Assembly: GCF_001544915.2 (NCBI RefSeq)
Contig: NZ_FCOE02000046.1
Span: 1 to 56,734 of the forward strand
Reading direction: 5' to 3'
Source: Caballeronia pedi
Lineage (GTDB): Bacteria; Pseudomonadota; Gammaproteobacteria; Burkholderiales; Burkholderiaceae
Length of the DNA: 56,734 nt
Shown here: positions 19,276-27,955 of the stretch, piece after piece
Numbering within the stretch: position 1 is the first letter of the stretch
Layout: each line of letters opens with the position of its first letter
The notes under the pieces: generated by a model
What the model was told of the DNA's origin: nothing
What the model saw: the letters and a program-made list of their open reading frames with translations, nothing else
The model's database searches: none
Translations under genes and position numbers: made by a program

Positions 19276-21339
19276 TCATGTGCGCCGCGCGCTGCGCAGC
19301 AGAATCAGCGTGACGAGCCACGGACCGCCGAGCAGCGTCGCGACGAGAGCGGCGGGAAGCTGCTCCGGGTACGGAAGCTGCCGGCCTAGCCAGTCCGAGA
19401 CTACCATCAGCAGGGCGCCGAGCATCGCCGCGAGATAGAGTTGTGGCAGCGGACGCCGCCCGCCCGATAGCCGCGCGATATGCGGTGCGATCAGCCCGAC
19501 GAAGGACAGCGGCCCGACCACGACGGTCGCCGCCGCCGTTGACAACGCAGCCAACAGCAGCAGGCCGAAGCGCGCGCGCCCGATCGGCACGCCGACGCTC
19601 GCCGCCACCTGCGGACCGACGCCGAGCGCCGCGAGCCATCGCGCGAATAGTGGCGCCACGACGAGCATCAGCACCGCGAGCGCGGCGGTGACAAAGGCCA
19701 TCGCCGGCTCGATGTAATAAGTCGAAACGACAAGCAGATCGAGCAACACACCCGCACGCGGATCGCCGCTCGCCATCACCGCACCGACGACGGCTTGAAA
19801 CAGCGCGCTGATCGACAGTTCGACGAGTAGCAGCCGCTGCGGCGCGAACTGCGCGCGTCGCCCGAGCCAAAGCAGCAGGCCGAGCGTGACGCACGCGCCG
19901 GCCACGCATCCTGCAAACAGCGCGGCCGGCTCGAAGCTGCCGGCGATCATGAGCACCGCGATCACGCCGAACATGCCGCCCGAACCGACGCCGAGCAGGT
20001 CGGGGCTCGCCATCGGATTGGCGGTCATACGCTGCAGCAGCGCGCCCGCCGTACCGAGCAGGCTGCCCGCCGCGAGCGCGGCAAGCAGATGCGGCACGCG
20101 CCAGAACATCAGTGCGTCGATATCGGCGAGGCGCGCGAGACGCCAGCCCTGTGGCCCGCGCGTGACGACGAACGACAGCGCGCACGCGATCACGAGCAGC
20201 GTCGCCCACACGAGCGGCATCGCGCGTATTCCGTGCACGGCGGTGCCAGGGTCGTGCACTTCGTGCATGTCCGGCGTCGTGCGCAGGCGCGGCAGCAGCG
20301 CGACCAGCAGCGGCACGCCGATCATCGACATGACGGTGCCAGTTGGAATCAGGTGCGCCGAGAAAACCTCGCCTTGCGTGACGAGGCGCACGAGTTCATC
20401 GGTCAGAAAGAGCAGAGCGCCGCCCAGCAGGGGCGCCCATACGAGCCGTTCGCGCAACCGGCGCGCGCCCGCGAGCCGCCCCAGCAGCGGCGCCGCCAAT
20501 CCGATGAACCCGATCACGCCAACCTGCGCCACCACGCTCGCCGTGAGTGTGACCGCCACCAGCAGCGCCACGCCGCGCATCCAGCCGACCGCGACACCAA
20601 GGTTGCGCACGGTCGCATCGCCGGCATCGAAGAGTTGCAGCGGACGATGCAGCAGCGCCGCCGCCAGCGCGCAGCCGCCCACGCACGCCGCGACGCGCAC
20701 GGCAGGTTGCCAGCCGGTCTGGTCGAGCGCGCCGCCGCCCCAGATTTGCAAACCCTGCAGCAGATCGAAATGCATGACGCCGATTGCGAGGCTGATTGCG
20801 CCGCAGTACAGATTGACCACCATGCCCGCGAGAATCACGCTCGCCGGTGACATGCGTTGCAGCCACGCCAGGCTGAGCACGACGGCCATCGCCAGCGCGC
20901 CGCCTGCCAGCGCGATGGGTTCTCGGCCCGCGGCCAGCCAGCCCGGCAGCCACACGCTCACAACGGCGATCGCGAGGTATGCGCCTGGAAAGATGCCGAG
21001 CGTCATCGGTTCGGCGAGCGGATTGCGCAGCACTTGTTGTACGAGCACGCCTGCCAGTCCGAGCGCTGTGCCGCATAGCAGCGTCATGGTGATATGCGGC
21101 AGCACGCTCTCATGCACCAGCACGTCGCGCATGTCGGTGAGGTCGGGCGAGACGAGCGCTCTCCAGACCGACGCGCCTTCGAGGGCACCATGCAGATGCA
21201 GCACGGCGAGACACATGGCGGGTAGCAGCAGGCCGAGCAGCGCGAGCCGCCAGTCGCGCGGCGTGGCGGATGGGCGAGTGGGTCCGACGCGGTTGCTACG
21301 CAAGCCCGCCTCCGCCGTTATCGATAGTGACGCGTGCAT
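19276..21339 (-). CDS. fhuB: Two-domain ferric-siderophore permease (FhuB family), second copy
   Basis: The 687-aa protein has two BtuC/FecCD-type permease halves (QQVLRNPLAEPMTLGI in the first; QRMTANPMASPDLLGVGSGG in the second; VVGPLSFVGLIAPHIARL near the end). The ATG at 21339 overlaps the upstream binding-protein gene by 44 bases; the open frame extends further but into a signal-less sequence. It is parallel to the 9913 gene but clearly diverged. No complete ATPase gene accompanies it here, so function depends on an ATPase in trans, possibly the FhuC at 11938. Confidence 0.9.
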   Translation of the reverse strand: MHASLSITAEAGLRSNRVGPTRPSATPRDWRLALLGLLLPAMCLAVLHLHGALEGASVWRALVSPDLTDMRDVLVHESVLPHITMTLLCGTALGLAGVLVQQVLRNPLAEPMTLGIFPGAYLAIAVVSVWLPGWLAAGREPIALAGGALAMAVVLSLAWLQRMSPASVILAGMVVNLYCGAISLAIGVMHFDLLQGLQIWGGGALDQTGWQPAVRVAACVGGCALAAALLHRPLQLFDAGDATVRNLGVAVGWMRGVALLVAVTLTASVVAQVGVIGFIGLAAPLLGRLAGARRLRERLVWAPLLGGALLFLTDELVRLVTQGEVFSAHLIPTGTVMSMIGVPLLVALLPRLRTTPDMHEVHDPGTAVHGIRAMPLVWATLLVIACALSFVVTRGPQGWRLARLADIDALMFWRVPHLLAALAAGSLLGTAGALLQRMTANPMASPDLLGVGSGGMFGVIAVLMIAGSFEPAALFAGCVAGACVTLGLLLWLGRRAQFAPQRLLLVELSISALFQAVVGAVMASGDPRAGVLLDLLVVSTYYIEPAMAFVTAALAVLMLVVAPLFARWLAALGVGPQVAASVGVPIGRARFGLLLLAALSTAAATVVVGPLSFVGLIAPHIARLSGGRRPLPQLYLAAMLGALLMVVSDWLGRQLPYPEQLPAALVATLLGGPWLVTLILLRSARRT

Positions 21340-22204
21340 CCGCCATCGCCATGGCAAATCGTTGCATCGAGGTGAGACCGCCGTATGGGGCGATGATCGG
21401 CAACACTGCAACGCGTTTTTCGCGGGCCGCGGGTAGCGCGCGCCACAGCGGACTCGATGCCAGCGCCGCGCGAATGTCGGGCGCGAGTGGCTGTGTCAGC
21501 GCAATATCGGCGTCGGGGATATCGAGCAGGCGTGGCAGCGGCACGACCGCCGAACCCATCCCGTTCGTCGTCCAGCGCACGTGTCCATTCGCGGCGTTCG
21601 GCATTTCGATTTTAGCGAGCACGTCGTCGAAGAGACTGCCCGCGCCGTACACGCGCAGATGCCGCTCGTCGATCACGTCCGCGACGACCACCGGCCGGCC
21701 GCGCGGCATGCGCGCCGCGACGTCGCTCAGTACACGCACTGTCGAGGCGAGGAGTGCGTCGGCCCGGGCGCGGGAGTCGAGCGCATCGGCCATCGTGCGG
21801 GTTTCGGCGCAGAGACTGGCGTAGGGATGCGCGTCGGTCATGTACGCGCCGAGCGTGAGCGTCGGCGCGATGCGCCGCAGCGGCTTGAGCAGCCCAGCAT
21901 GCGCGGGCGTGACGATCAGCAGGTCCGGCGCGAGCGCGAGCAGGGCATCGAAATTGGGCGGATATAGAAGGCCAACATCCGCGACATTGGAAGGCAGCGG
22001 GGGCACGGCGATGGTGTTCGTGTACCACGCGGGCAGCGGAATGCCGACCGGCGCGCGCCCGAGCGCGAGCAGCGTCTCGGTCAGCTCCCAGTTCAATACG
22101 ACGATGCGTCGTGGCGCGGGTCTGCCTATTGCGCTCGCGGCAGGCGAGAACGCGAAGAGGGCGGCGGCGCCTCGAAGCAGTGTACGTCGGTGCTGCGATG
22201 TCAT
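21296..22204 (-). CDS. Periplasmic ferric-siderophore binding protein (FhuD/FecB family), second copy
   Basis: The protein is 302 aa from the ATG at 22204. The N-terminus (HRRTLLRGAAALFAFSPAASA) has a twin-arginine-like signal, followed by FhuD-type segments (VVLNWELTETLLALGRAP, then NFDALLALAPDLLIVTPAH). The start overlaps the stop of the truncated fhuC tail upstream (ATGA), a leftover of the fhuC-fhuD translational coupling. It overlaps the FhuB-type gene at its 3' end. It would feed that permease. Confidence 0.88.
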   Translation of the reverse strand: MTSQHRRTLLRGAAALFAFSPAASAIGRPAPRRIVVLNWELTETLLALGRAPVGIPLPAWYTNTIAVPPLPSNVADVGLLYPPNFDALLALAPDLLIVTPAHAGLLKPLRRIAPTLTLGAYMTDAHPYASLCAETRTMADALDSRARADALLASTVRVLSDVAARMPRGRPVVVADVIDERHLRVYGAGSLFDDVLAKIEMPNAANGHVRWTTNGMGSAVVPLPRLLDIPDADIALTQPLAPDIRAALASSPLWRALPAAREKRVAVLPIIAPYGGLTSMQRFAMAMADARVTIDNGGGGLA

Positions 22205-22773
22205 AACGCAAAACCCACGCGGCGGCCAATGGCGGCATCGGTCGTGACGGACATCGGCACGCCATAGATAGCTGCGAGCCGCGCTGGATCGACGATATCC
22301 GCCGTGTCCCTGCACATCAGCAGTCGCCCTTCGCGAAGCGCGACGAGACCAGACAACCCGCGATCACCGCGCGCGGCATCGCGATCGACGGCAGGCTTTT
22401 GAAGTACACGACGATGGTGTCGAGATCCTGCGGCAGCGGGTTGATGGCGCGGGAGGCGCCGCATCGTTCGAGATCCCGGTACGACGCGCGCGCGATACGG
22501 CCGATCGTCTGCAAGTGTAGGCGCGCTTTTGCGTGCTGTCCGAGGTACATACAGCATCTGCGAAACCACACGTATGACGAGCACCACAACGCCCAGCGCC
22601 GCGAAGCGCAGGCCGAGCGTAAGCAGCTTGTCGCCTCTTGCGCGCGGCGCCTGGTTGATCAGGGCGACGAGTGCCGCGTTCGCCGCGCCGCTAACTAGGC
22701 TGACGACCAGCGCGACGGGCAGCAGGGCGGGCGCGCTGCGGATCGACGCGGCTAGCAGCGACACGAAGCGCAC
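22201..22773 (-). pseudogene. Remnant: frameshifted PvdE-like exporter N-terminus joined to the 3' tail of fhuC
   Basis: Read right to left, about 22773-22548 encodes the start of an exporter (SLVSGAANAALVALINQA, compare SVISGLASAGLVALINQA of the intact exporter at 7323). The match then continues in another frame (LGQHAKARLHLQTIGRIA..., DLDTIVVYFKSLPSIAM), so there is a frameshift near 22548. At about 22350 the sequence jumps to a fhuC C-terminus (LVALREGRLLMC...ARLAAIYGVPM), matching the end of the FhuC at 11938, and stops at 22201. A deletion has removed the rest of the exporter and most of fhuC. Neither product can be functional. Confidence 0.8.
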
Positions 22774-22962
22774 ACCTTCGGTGGAGCCAGGGACAGCATG
22801 CGTGTGCCTGCCCAGAGCTTGAGAGCAAAATGCTCGTTGAGATGCGAGTAACGTGAGAATACGAATCGTTAACATTTCGACCGATGATTCGGTGCAAAGC
22901 CATGAGTGGGCACAAGTCTAGCGGTTTGCTGAAACACCAGGCCGACATCGGATATCGAATTT

Positions 22963-22991
22963 TTGACAAAACTTTGCCAATTCGCGATATT
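22963..22991 (+). promoter_or_regulatory. Sigma-70-like promoter of the AraC-family gene
   Basis: A perfect TTGACA (22963-22968), a 17-base spacer and GATATT (22986-22991) place transcription start near 22998. This rules out the in-frame starts upstream and supports ATG 23016 for the regulator. Confidence 0.6.
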
Positions 22992-23015
22992 GCATCCGGA
23001 CGACTTATTCTGGGT

Positions 23016-23813
23016 ATGAAAGATTTCCTACTCAAACGCTATCCGACGGAGCGCGTTCCGTTGCCGCGAGACGTGATCGCAAGTCTCTTCGACTATCGCC
23101 ATGGCGAACGTGTGACGTGGCATCAACACAAGCGTGGACAACTGGTGTTTGCGGTGCAGGGCGTTGTGCGCGTGCTCACACCCGCGCGCACTTGGGCGCT
23201 GCCGCCGTCGCGCGCCGTGTGGTTGCCGTCCGATGTCGATCACGAACTGCACGCCGTCGGCGAAATGCAACTGTGCAGCGTGTATTTCGAACCGCGTGTG
23301 TTTCCCTGGTCATGGCATCAACCGGCCGTGATCGCCGTGTCGCCGTTGATGAGGGAGCTGGCTATTGCGCTTGGCGGCGCAGGCGAGCGATACGCCGAGG
23401 GAAGCCGCGCTGCGCTCTGCGCGCCGCTATTGCTGAAAGTCTTGAAAGAAACGCCCGCTCTCGCCGAGCCTGGTGTGCCATTACCGCGAGACGCACGGCT
23501 GCTGCAGATATGCGAGCACATGATGAGCGATCCGGCGAGCGAACTGACGCTTGATTTCTGGGGCGAGCAGTTCGAAACCAGCGGCCGGACCTTGGCGCGC
23601 TATCTGAACGCCGAGAAGGGGTTGACTTTTGGCGCGTGGCGCCAGCAAATACGCGTAGCGGAAGCAATCACGCTGCTCACACTAGGACAACCAGTGACGC
23701 AGGTGTCAAAGAAGCTCGGTTATCGCAGCGCCAGTGCCTTCATCGTCATGTTTCGCCAAGCTACTGGAGAGCCGCCACAGCGTTATCTGGCGTCGCGCAC
23801 GTCGGCCAGTTGA
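23016..23813 (+). CDS. AraC-family regulator with N-terminal cupin (NimR-like)
   Basis: The 265-aa protein has a small beta-barrel sensing domain in the first ~150 residues (WHQHKRGQLVFAVQGVVRV, WLPSDVDHELHAVG) and two AraC helix-turn-helix motifs at the C-terminus (LDFWGEQFETSGRTLARYL; VTQVSKKLGYRSASAFIVMF). This layout is that of the NimR/YdeC branch rather than the ligand-binding AraC proteins. The start is fixed by the promoter at 22963. It is divergent from the second siderophore uptake locus and may control it or a distant transporter gene. The ligand is unknown. Confidence 0.88.
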   Translation: MKDFLLKRYPTERVPLPRDVIASLFDYRHGERVTWHQHKRGQLVFAVQGVVRVLTPARTWALPPSRAVWLPSDVDHELHAVGEMQLCSVYFEPRVFPWSWHQPAVIAVSPLMRELAIALGGAGERYAEGSRAALCAPLLLKVLKETPALAEPGVPLPRDARLLQICEHMMSDPASELTLDFWGEQFETSGRTLARYLNAEKGLTFGAWRQQIRVAEAITLLTLGQPVTQVSKKLGYRSASAFIVMFRQATGEPPQRYLASRTSAS

Positions 23814-24068
23814 ACACATCTTTCAATGAGACGCGAGTACTACCTCGCGTGTAGGTCGTCACTATCCTTTACGGATCGCCCCGGTAAGCCCGTGCGAAGG
23901 AACTCGCGGCAGAGCCACTTTCGGTCACTTGCGGCGCAGGCTAGGTTCTTCCGAACCGGCCGTTCGTGACAGCCGCTACGCTCGACCGCGGCGGCGAGGA
24001 AACGGGCGCTTTGTGTACGACTCCAGGCCACCCCTCCGTACGGGCTACAGGCGCAGTGCGACTGGTGC

Positions 24069-24695
24069 TCATCTTTTCAGATATCCGGTCACGAGGCGAG
24101 TCGCCTCCTCGATGAGCGCCTCCATCGTTTCGTCCGAAAGCATCTTGGAATACTGCAGCACTGCGTTGTGCGTCAACGCCTCAATGGCCGTCACGCATAC
24201 AAATGATGCGAGCCCCAGGTCGTCGATACGCAGTTCGTCGCGGTGCCTCTCCAGATAAGTGCTGAACATGGTGAAGTTCTCACGATTGAACCTCTCCAGC
24301 TTCTCGAGCTTGCCCACGCGCGGAATCTGCTCCGCGAGTACGCGATGCAGTTTGGGATCGACACGGTGAGCCTTAACCGCAACCGCGACGAGTTTGTGCA
24401 CCGCTTTGTCGACCGATTCGGTCAAAACCCCCACCAATTCGCCCCGAACCATCTGCATGATCTCCTGCTGGTGGCGTTCGATGACGGCGGCAACGAGTGC
24501 CTCCTTGCTGGGGAAATATTGGTAGAGCGAACCAACGCTCACTCCCGCCACCGCTGCGATGCGGTTGGTGCTGGCCTTGTCAAAGCCTTCCTTGACGAGA
24601 ATGCGAGCAGTCGCTTCAACCAGAGCGGCGACGGTCGCGCGCGATCGCTGCTGGGTGGCGACTTTCCTGGGTTTTGTGAGCGGTCTGCGTGCCAT
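24069..24695 (-). CDS. TetR-family transcriptional repressor
   Basis: The protein is 208 aa from the ATG at 24695. The N-terminal helix-turn-helix is typical (ATARILVKEGFDKASTNRIAAVAGVSVGSLYQYFPSKEALVAAV), followed by an all-helical ligand domain with no recognisable specificity. It is divergent from the DinB-family gene, with 123 bases between the starts, so it probably represses that gene and itself. The longer frame to 24839 would run through the shared promoter region and is rejected. Confidence 0.92.
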   Translation of the reverse strand: MARRPLTKPRKVATQQRSRATVAALVEATARILVKEGFDKASTNRIAAVAGVSVGSLYQYFPSKEALVAAVIERHQQEIMQMVRGELVGVLTESVDKAVHKLVAVAVKAHRVDPKLHRVLAEQIPRVGKLEKLERFNRENFTMFSTYLERHRDELRIDDLGLASFVCVTAIEALTHNAVLQYSKMLSDETMEALIEEATRLVTGYLKR

Positions 24696-24818
24696 TTTTC
24701 CACGCCACCAATGCGAGTATAAAAAGCGAATGATAGCTCGTACATTACCCAAGATGGAAATGCAGGGCAGAACCTTGCGCAACGGGCGCGACGCGGAAAA
24801 CTCTTGGGGATTCACGAC

Positions 24819-25322
24819 ATGCACGACACCTTGCAACATTTGTTTCGATACAAGGCCTGGGCGAACGACGAGCTACTCACCAGACTGGCCGGGCTTGGGG
24901 CTTGGCGTCGACTCACCCTTACCCGACTGGCCGTCAAGGCTCTGAGCCACAGCTACGTCGTCGACCGGATCTTCGCCGCGCATCTGCAGCGAAAGTCTCA
25001 TCCCTATACGTCGTCTAACCTGAGCGAGTTGCCAACGCTGTACGATCTGGCTGCGGACATCAGGACGTCCGATCAGGAATACATCAATTACGTGTCTTTG
25101 CTCGACCGCGACGCCCTAGTTGAACGGATCGATTTTGTATTCACCGATGGTGCACCGGGCTGCATGTCCCGCGAGGAAATGCTCATGCACGTCATCAACC
25201 ACGGAACCGGCCACCGCGGCCAGGTTAGCGCCCTTATGCTGCTCAACGCCGTTTCACCGGCGAGAGACGGCTTCACGACCTATTTGCATGAAGCGGAGGC
25301 GTCGATGAGAGGGCGAAGCTGA
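24819..25322 (+). CDS. DinB-family putative metal-dependent enzyme
   Basis: The 167-aa protein has the DinB/YfiT four-helix pattern. Three metal-binding His are visible: one in ALSHSYVVDRIF and two in NHGTGHRGQ (HxxxH). It starts FRYKAWANDELL, typical of the family. GGGGA lies 8 bases before the ATG. DinB proteins include thiol-dependent transferases and hydrolases; the substrate is not evident here. It is divergent from the TetR gene, suggesting induction by a small molecule or toxic compound. Confidence 0.85.
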   Translation: MHDTLQHLFRYKAWANDELLTRLAGLGAWRRLTLTRLAVKALSHSYVVDRIFAAHLQRKSHPYTSSNLSELPTLYDLAADIRTSDQEYINYVSLLDRDALVERIDFVFTDGAPGCMSREEMLMHVINHGTGHRGQVSALMLLNAVSPARDGFTTYLHEAEASMRGRS

Positions 25323-25636
25323 CGCGTGGATGAACACCTGGTCGCGGCAATTCCGTGACTCGGCGAGTCTGGTGTTATGGCTTCGCGGGCGCACCTCTGC
25401 CGTCGGCATGGATAAGCCTGCGATTCAGTTTGCTACCGCTCTCATCAGAGCATCGGCCGGCAGGTTGATTTACCTCAACGCGTTCGGGTGGACGTGGTGC
25501 CCAAATAAGCTATTGTCAGGACACCCGTTGTGGAGCCTGACAGCGGTCATGAATTTATGGCGCAACGGGCCCGAAGCCAGTCCGACACTGCCATCCATGC
25601 GCCTTCCCTTCGCAGGCCACAGGAAAAGCATATCGT
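25323..25636. other. Intergenic region after the DinB gene
   Basis: About 314 bases. An open frame starts at 25330 and runs into the oxidoreductase gene on the other strand, but it has no family features and biased composition; nothing else is seen. Confidence 0.5.
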
Positions 25637-26570
25637 TTACGTCATCAGCACGGTGCGCGAACGGCCTTCAGCGTTTGCCCATTGCGAAGCGATGTCGGCA
25701 AGCGGCGCGGTGTGCGTGGCGATCTGCAAACGCGCGGGTATGGCTGCGTGCAACACCTCTTCCACGGTCTTCAGTAGCCGTGGGAGCGGCACGCTGTCGA
25801 TGCCGCTGCCCATTAGCGTGATCGCTGATGCGCGCAAGGCGGCGCCTGGCAATTCGAGCGCGTCGCCCCCGATCGAGCCGATCTGCGCGAAGCAAAGCGG
25901 ATATGCATCAGGCAGCGCCGTCGCCGCGCGAACGAGCAATGCGCGCGCGCTCGTGCCCCATAGATAATCGAGCACCACATCAACGCCCCTGCAGAAATGC
26001 GCCTCGAACACGTCGCCCAACGCGCGTTCGTCCTCCTCGAGCGAGATCACGCTGTCGGCACCCCAGTGCGTGCAGCGCAGAGAGCGTCGGTCGATGTCTG
26101 CCGGTCGCGATCACCTTCGCCGCGCCGAGATGCTTTGCGATCTGCACGGCGAGACTGCCCGACGTGCCGGTCGCGCCGTTGATTAACACCGTCTCGCCAG
26201 CGATAAAGCGAGCGCGCTGTTTAAGCGCCGCCCACGATGACATCCCCGGAATCGCAAGCGCGGCGGCCACGTGCGGCGCCAGCGCCTCGGGCAGTGCCAC
26301 GCAGTGCCTGTCAGGGACAAGCGTGCGCTCGGCGAGACCGCCGAACGGTGCGGTCGGCGCGAAAAAATAGACGGGCGAGCCGTCCTGCCGCCGTCCGACC
26401 GGAAACGCGCCCGAGGATGAATAGTGCGTGCCGGAGGCGCGCGAACGGGTCACATGACTCAAGGCCGACGCGCTAACGTCGACTAACGTATGGCCTGCGA
26501 GCGGTGCAGGTTCGTCAAAGGGCGCATATACCGGGGTAGTGCCCTTGCGCGTCACGACAGCAGCTTTCAT
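25637..26570 (-). pseudogene. Zinc-independent quinone-oxidoreductase (MDR) gene with a single-base frameshift
   Basis: The N-terminal part (MKAAVVTRKG..., GETVLINGATGTSGSLAVQIAKHLGAAKVIATG) is a medium-chain dehydrogenase with its Rossmann motif. After LSALHALG the protein continues sensibly only in another frame (ADSVISLEEDER...). The break is at the CCCC run at 26061-26064 (GGGG on the coding strand), where one extra base would explain it. The rest reads cleanly to a TAA at 25637-25639. Either the gene is recently inactivated or the homopolymer is a sequencing error. Without the shift it would be about 310 aa. Confidence 0.75.
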
Positions 26571-27246
26571 ACGCGCGCCTCTTTGGCCAGGTGTTGGTCG
26601 ATCAACGCGCGCAGCGCCGGGTCGCGGACATCGAGCACGTCAAAAAGCCCAAGTGCGCGCAGCGCGGGCACCGCTTCGACGTTATCGGCAGCGGCATTTG
26701 CACGCGCCGCATCGTCGGCGCCTTGGTCTCTCCACACGCGTGCGTTGATAAGGAAAGCGCCAACTGTCCCTTTGCGAAGGGTCACACCGTCAAAATCGCG
26801 CCCGCATAGCGGTGGTCGGGTAGCAGCCGGTCGGCTCGCATCGGAGTTCCCCTTGGATTCGGATGCCCTCCGTCTATGAGTGCAATGTCGGCGCATCTCT
26901 CCAGCCAGTCGGGCGGCAGCGCGCTACGCATGGTTGTCGTGCGACCGTCGACAGTTCATGGGGCAGTTCGAATGCCTTGCCGAGTCGAACATGGCTCAGA
27001 TGCGTGTTGATCTTGAGGAGCGTTCGGGTCGTCCCGCTGCTGTTCGTCCATAGCAGTTCAGCGCCAATGTCCCACGCACTGTGGCGATGCGCTCGCCGGT
27101 CGCTTCGTCGAGCCACAGTGCCGTTTGACCGCCATTATGGCCGCGCCGATGGCCTTCGGCCCGGCGAGGATAGGATGCGCCGGATTCGGCTCGGTGACGG
27201 AGTAAGCGGTGCTGTCGGCGAGCCACACGAGCGCAAGTGGAGGCAC
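26567..27246 (-). pseudogene. Unrecognised degraded gene upstream of the oxidoreductase
   Basis: Protein-like sequence appears in pieces across frames: a start MPPLALVWLADSTAYS near 27246, then TALWLDEATGERIATV, then ELLWTNSSGTTRTLLKI near 27050, and finally GVTLRKGTVGAFLINARVW to a stop at 26567. That stop overlaps the oxidoreductase start (ATGA). The pieces suggest one gene of about 225 codons broken by at least two frameshifts. I do not recognise the family. The coupling suggests it was once an operon partner of the oxidoreductase. Confidence 0.4.
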
Positions 27247-27454
27247 GCCACATTCAAACGAGTACGCGTCGAATTAAGCTCGCGTAATCGAACCATCAAG
27301 CCAACCATCCGACTTCAGGAGCGGGGATAAACCGGTCGGCACGTCTCGATGAGGCGTGTGAAACGCGGAAGCGGAGCCGGCATGGGACAATCCGCTGGAT
27401 ATGAGATTAATTCTCATTTACACTGCGGTTTTAGTTTCCGCCAGTGGCGCCATC
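27247..27454. other. Leader region upstream of the ECF sigma gene
   Basis: No gene is seen apart from the Fur box at 27402-27416, which lies 39 bases before the sigma-factor start. Confidence 0.6.
27402..27416 (+). promoter_or_regulatory. Fur box controlling the fecI-fecR-receptor operon
   Basis: TGAGATTAATTCTCA is a 7-1-7 inverted repeat with six of seven paired positions and closely matches the Fur core (TGATAAT-N-ATTATCA). It is flanked by AT and T to give ATGAGA/TCTCAT arms. Its position directly upstream of an ECF sigma gene of the FecI type is the standard arrangement for iron-repressed surface signalling. Confidence 0.75.
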
Positions 27455-27955
27455 ATGTCTGTTTCAGGCACGGATACCGTTCAGCATCTCTATGCCAACC
27501 ACCATGCCTGGCTGCAAGGCTGGTTGAGGCGTAAGCTCGGCTGCGGGTTCGAAGCCGCTGATCTCGCCCACGATACCTATGTTCGTCTGATCGCGTCGCG
27601 GCGTCTTCCTGAGCCGGAGGACTCGCGCGCCTATCTGATGCAGATCGCGAAGGGTCTCGTCGTGGATCTCTATCGACGAAGGCAGATCGAAGCGGCGTTT
27701 CGCGAATCGCTTGCGTTGATACCGGAAGAACAGTGGCCGTCAGCGGAGGCGAGGGCGATCGTGCTCGAAACGCTCTCCGAAATCGATGCGATGCTCGCCG
27801 CCTTGCCCGCGAAGGTGCGTGAGACCTTCATGCTCTCGCGTTTCGACGGGCTGACCTACTCCGAGATCGCAACGCGTCTGAACGTGTCCGTCGCGAGCGT
27901 GCGCAAGTACATGCTCAGGGCGCTGCACGCCTGTCTTCTCGCGTTCGGCGAATGA
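27455..27955 (+). CDS. fecI: ECF sigma factor, FecI type
   Basis: The protein is 166 aa from the ATG at 27455; the earlier in-frame ATG at 27401 lies inside the Fur box and is rejected. Region 2 is visible (DLAHDTYVRLIASRRLP) and region 4 carries the DNA-binding helix-turn-helix (FDGLTYSEIATRLNVSVASVRKYM). Such factors are held by a FecR partner and released when the outer-membrane receptor binds its ferric siderophore, then transcribe the receptor gene. The next gene overlaps by four bases (ATGA) and is fecR. Confidence 0.94.
   Translation: MSVSGTDTVQHLYANHHAWLQGWLRRKLGCGFEAADLAHDTYVRLIASRRLPEPEDSRAYLMQIAKGLVVDLYRRRQIEAAFRESLALIPEEQWPSAEARAIVLETLSEIDAMLAALPAKVRETFMLSRFDGLTYSEIATRLNVSVASVRKYMLRALHACLLAFGE

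Noticed and set aside
22854..22868. A Fur-like site in front of the remnant exporter gene
   Set aside because: Only the left half (TGAGAAT) fits; the right half matches at 3 of 7 positions.
24729..24746. A possible TetR operator between the TetR and DinB genes
   Set aside because: Only AATG/CATT at the ends are inverted; the middle does not pair well enough.
25330..25821. A 163-codon open frame on the plus strand
   Set aside because: It has no family features and overlaps the oxidoreductase coding sequence on the other strand.
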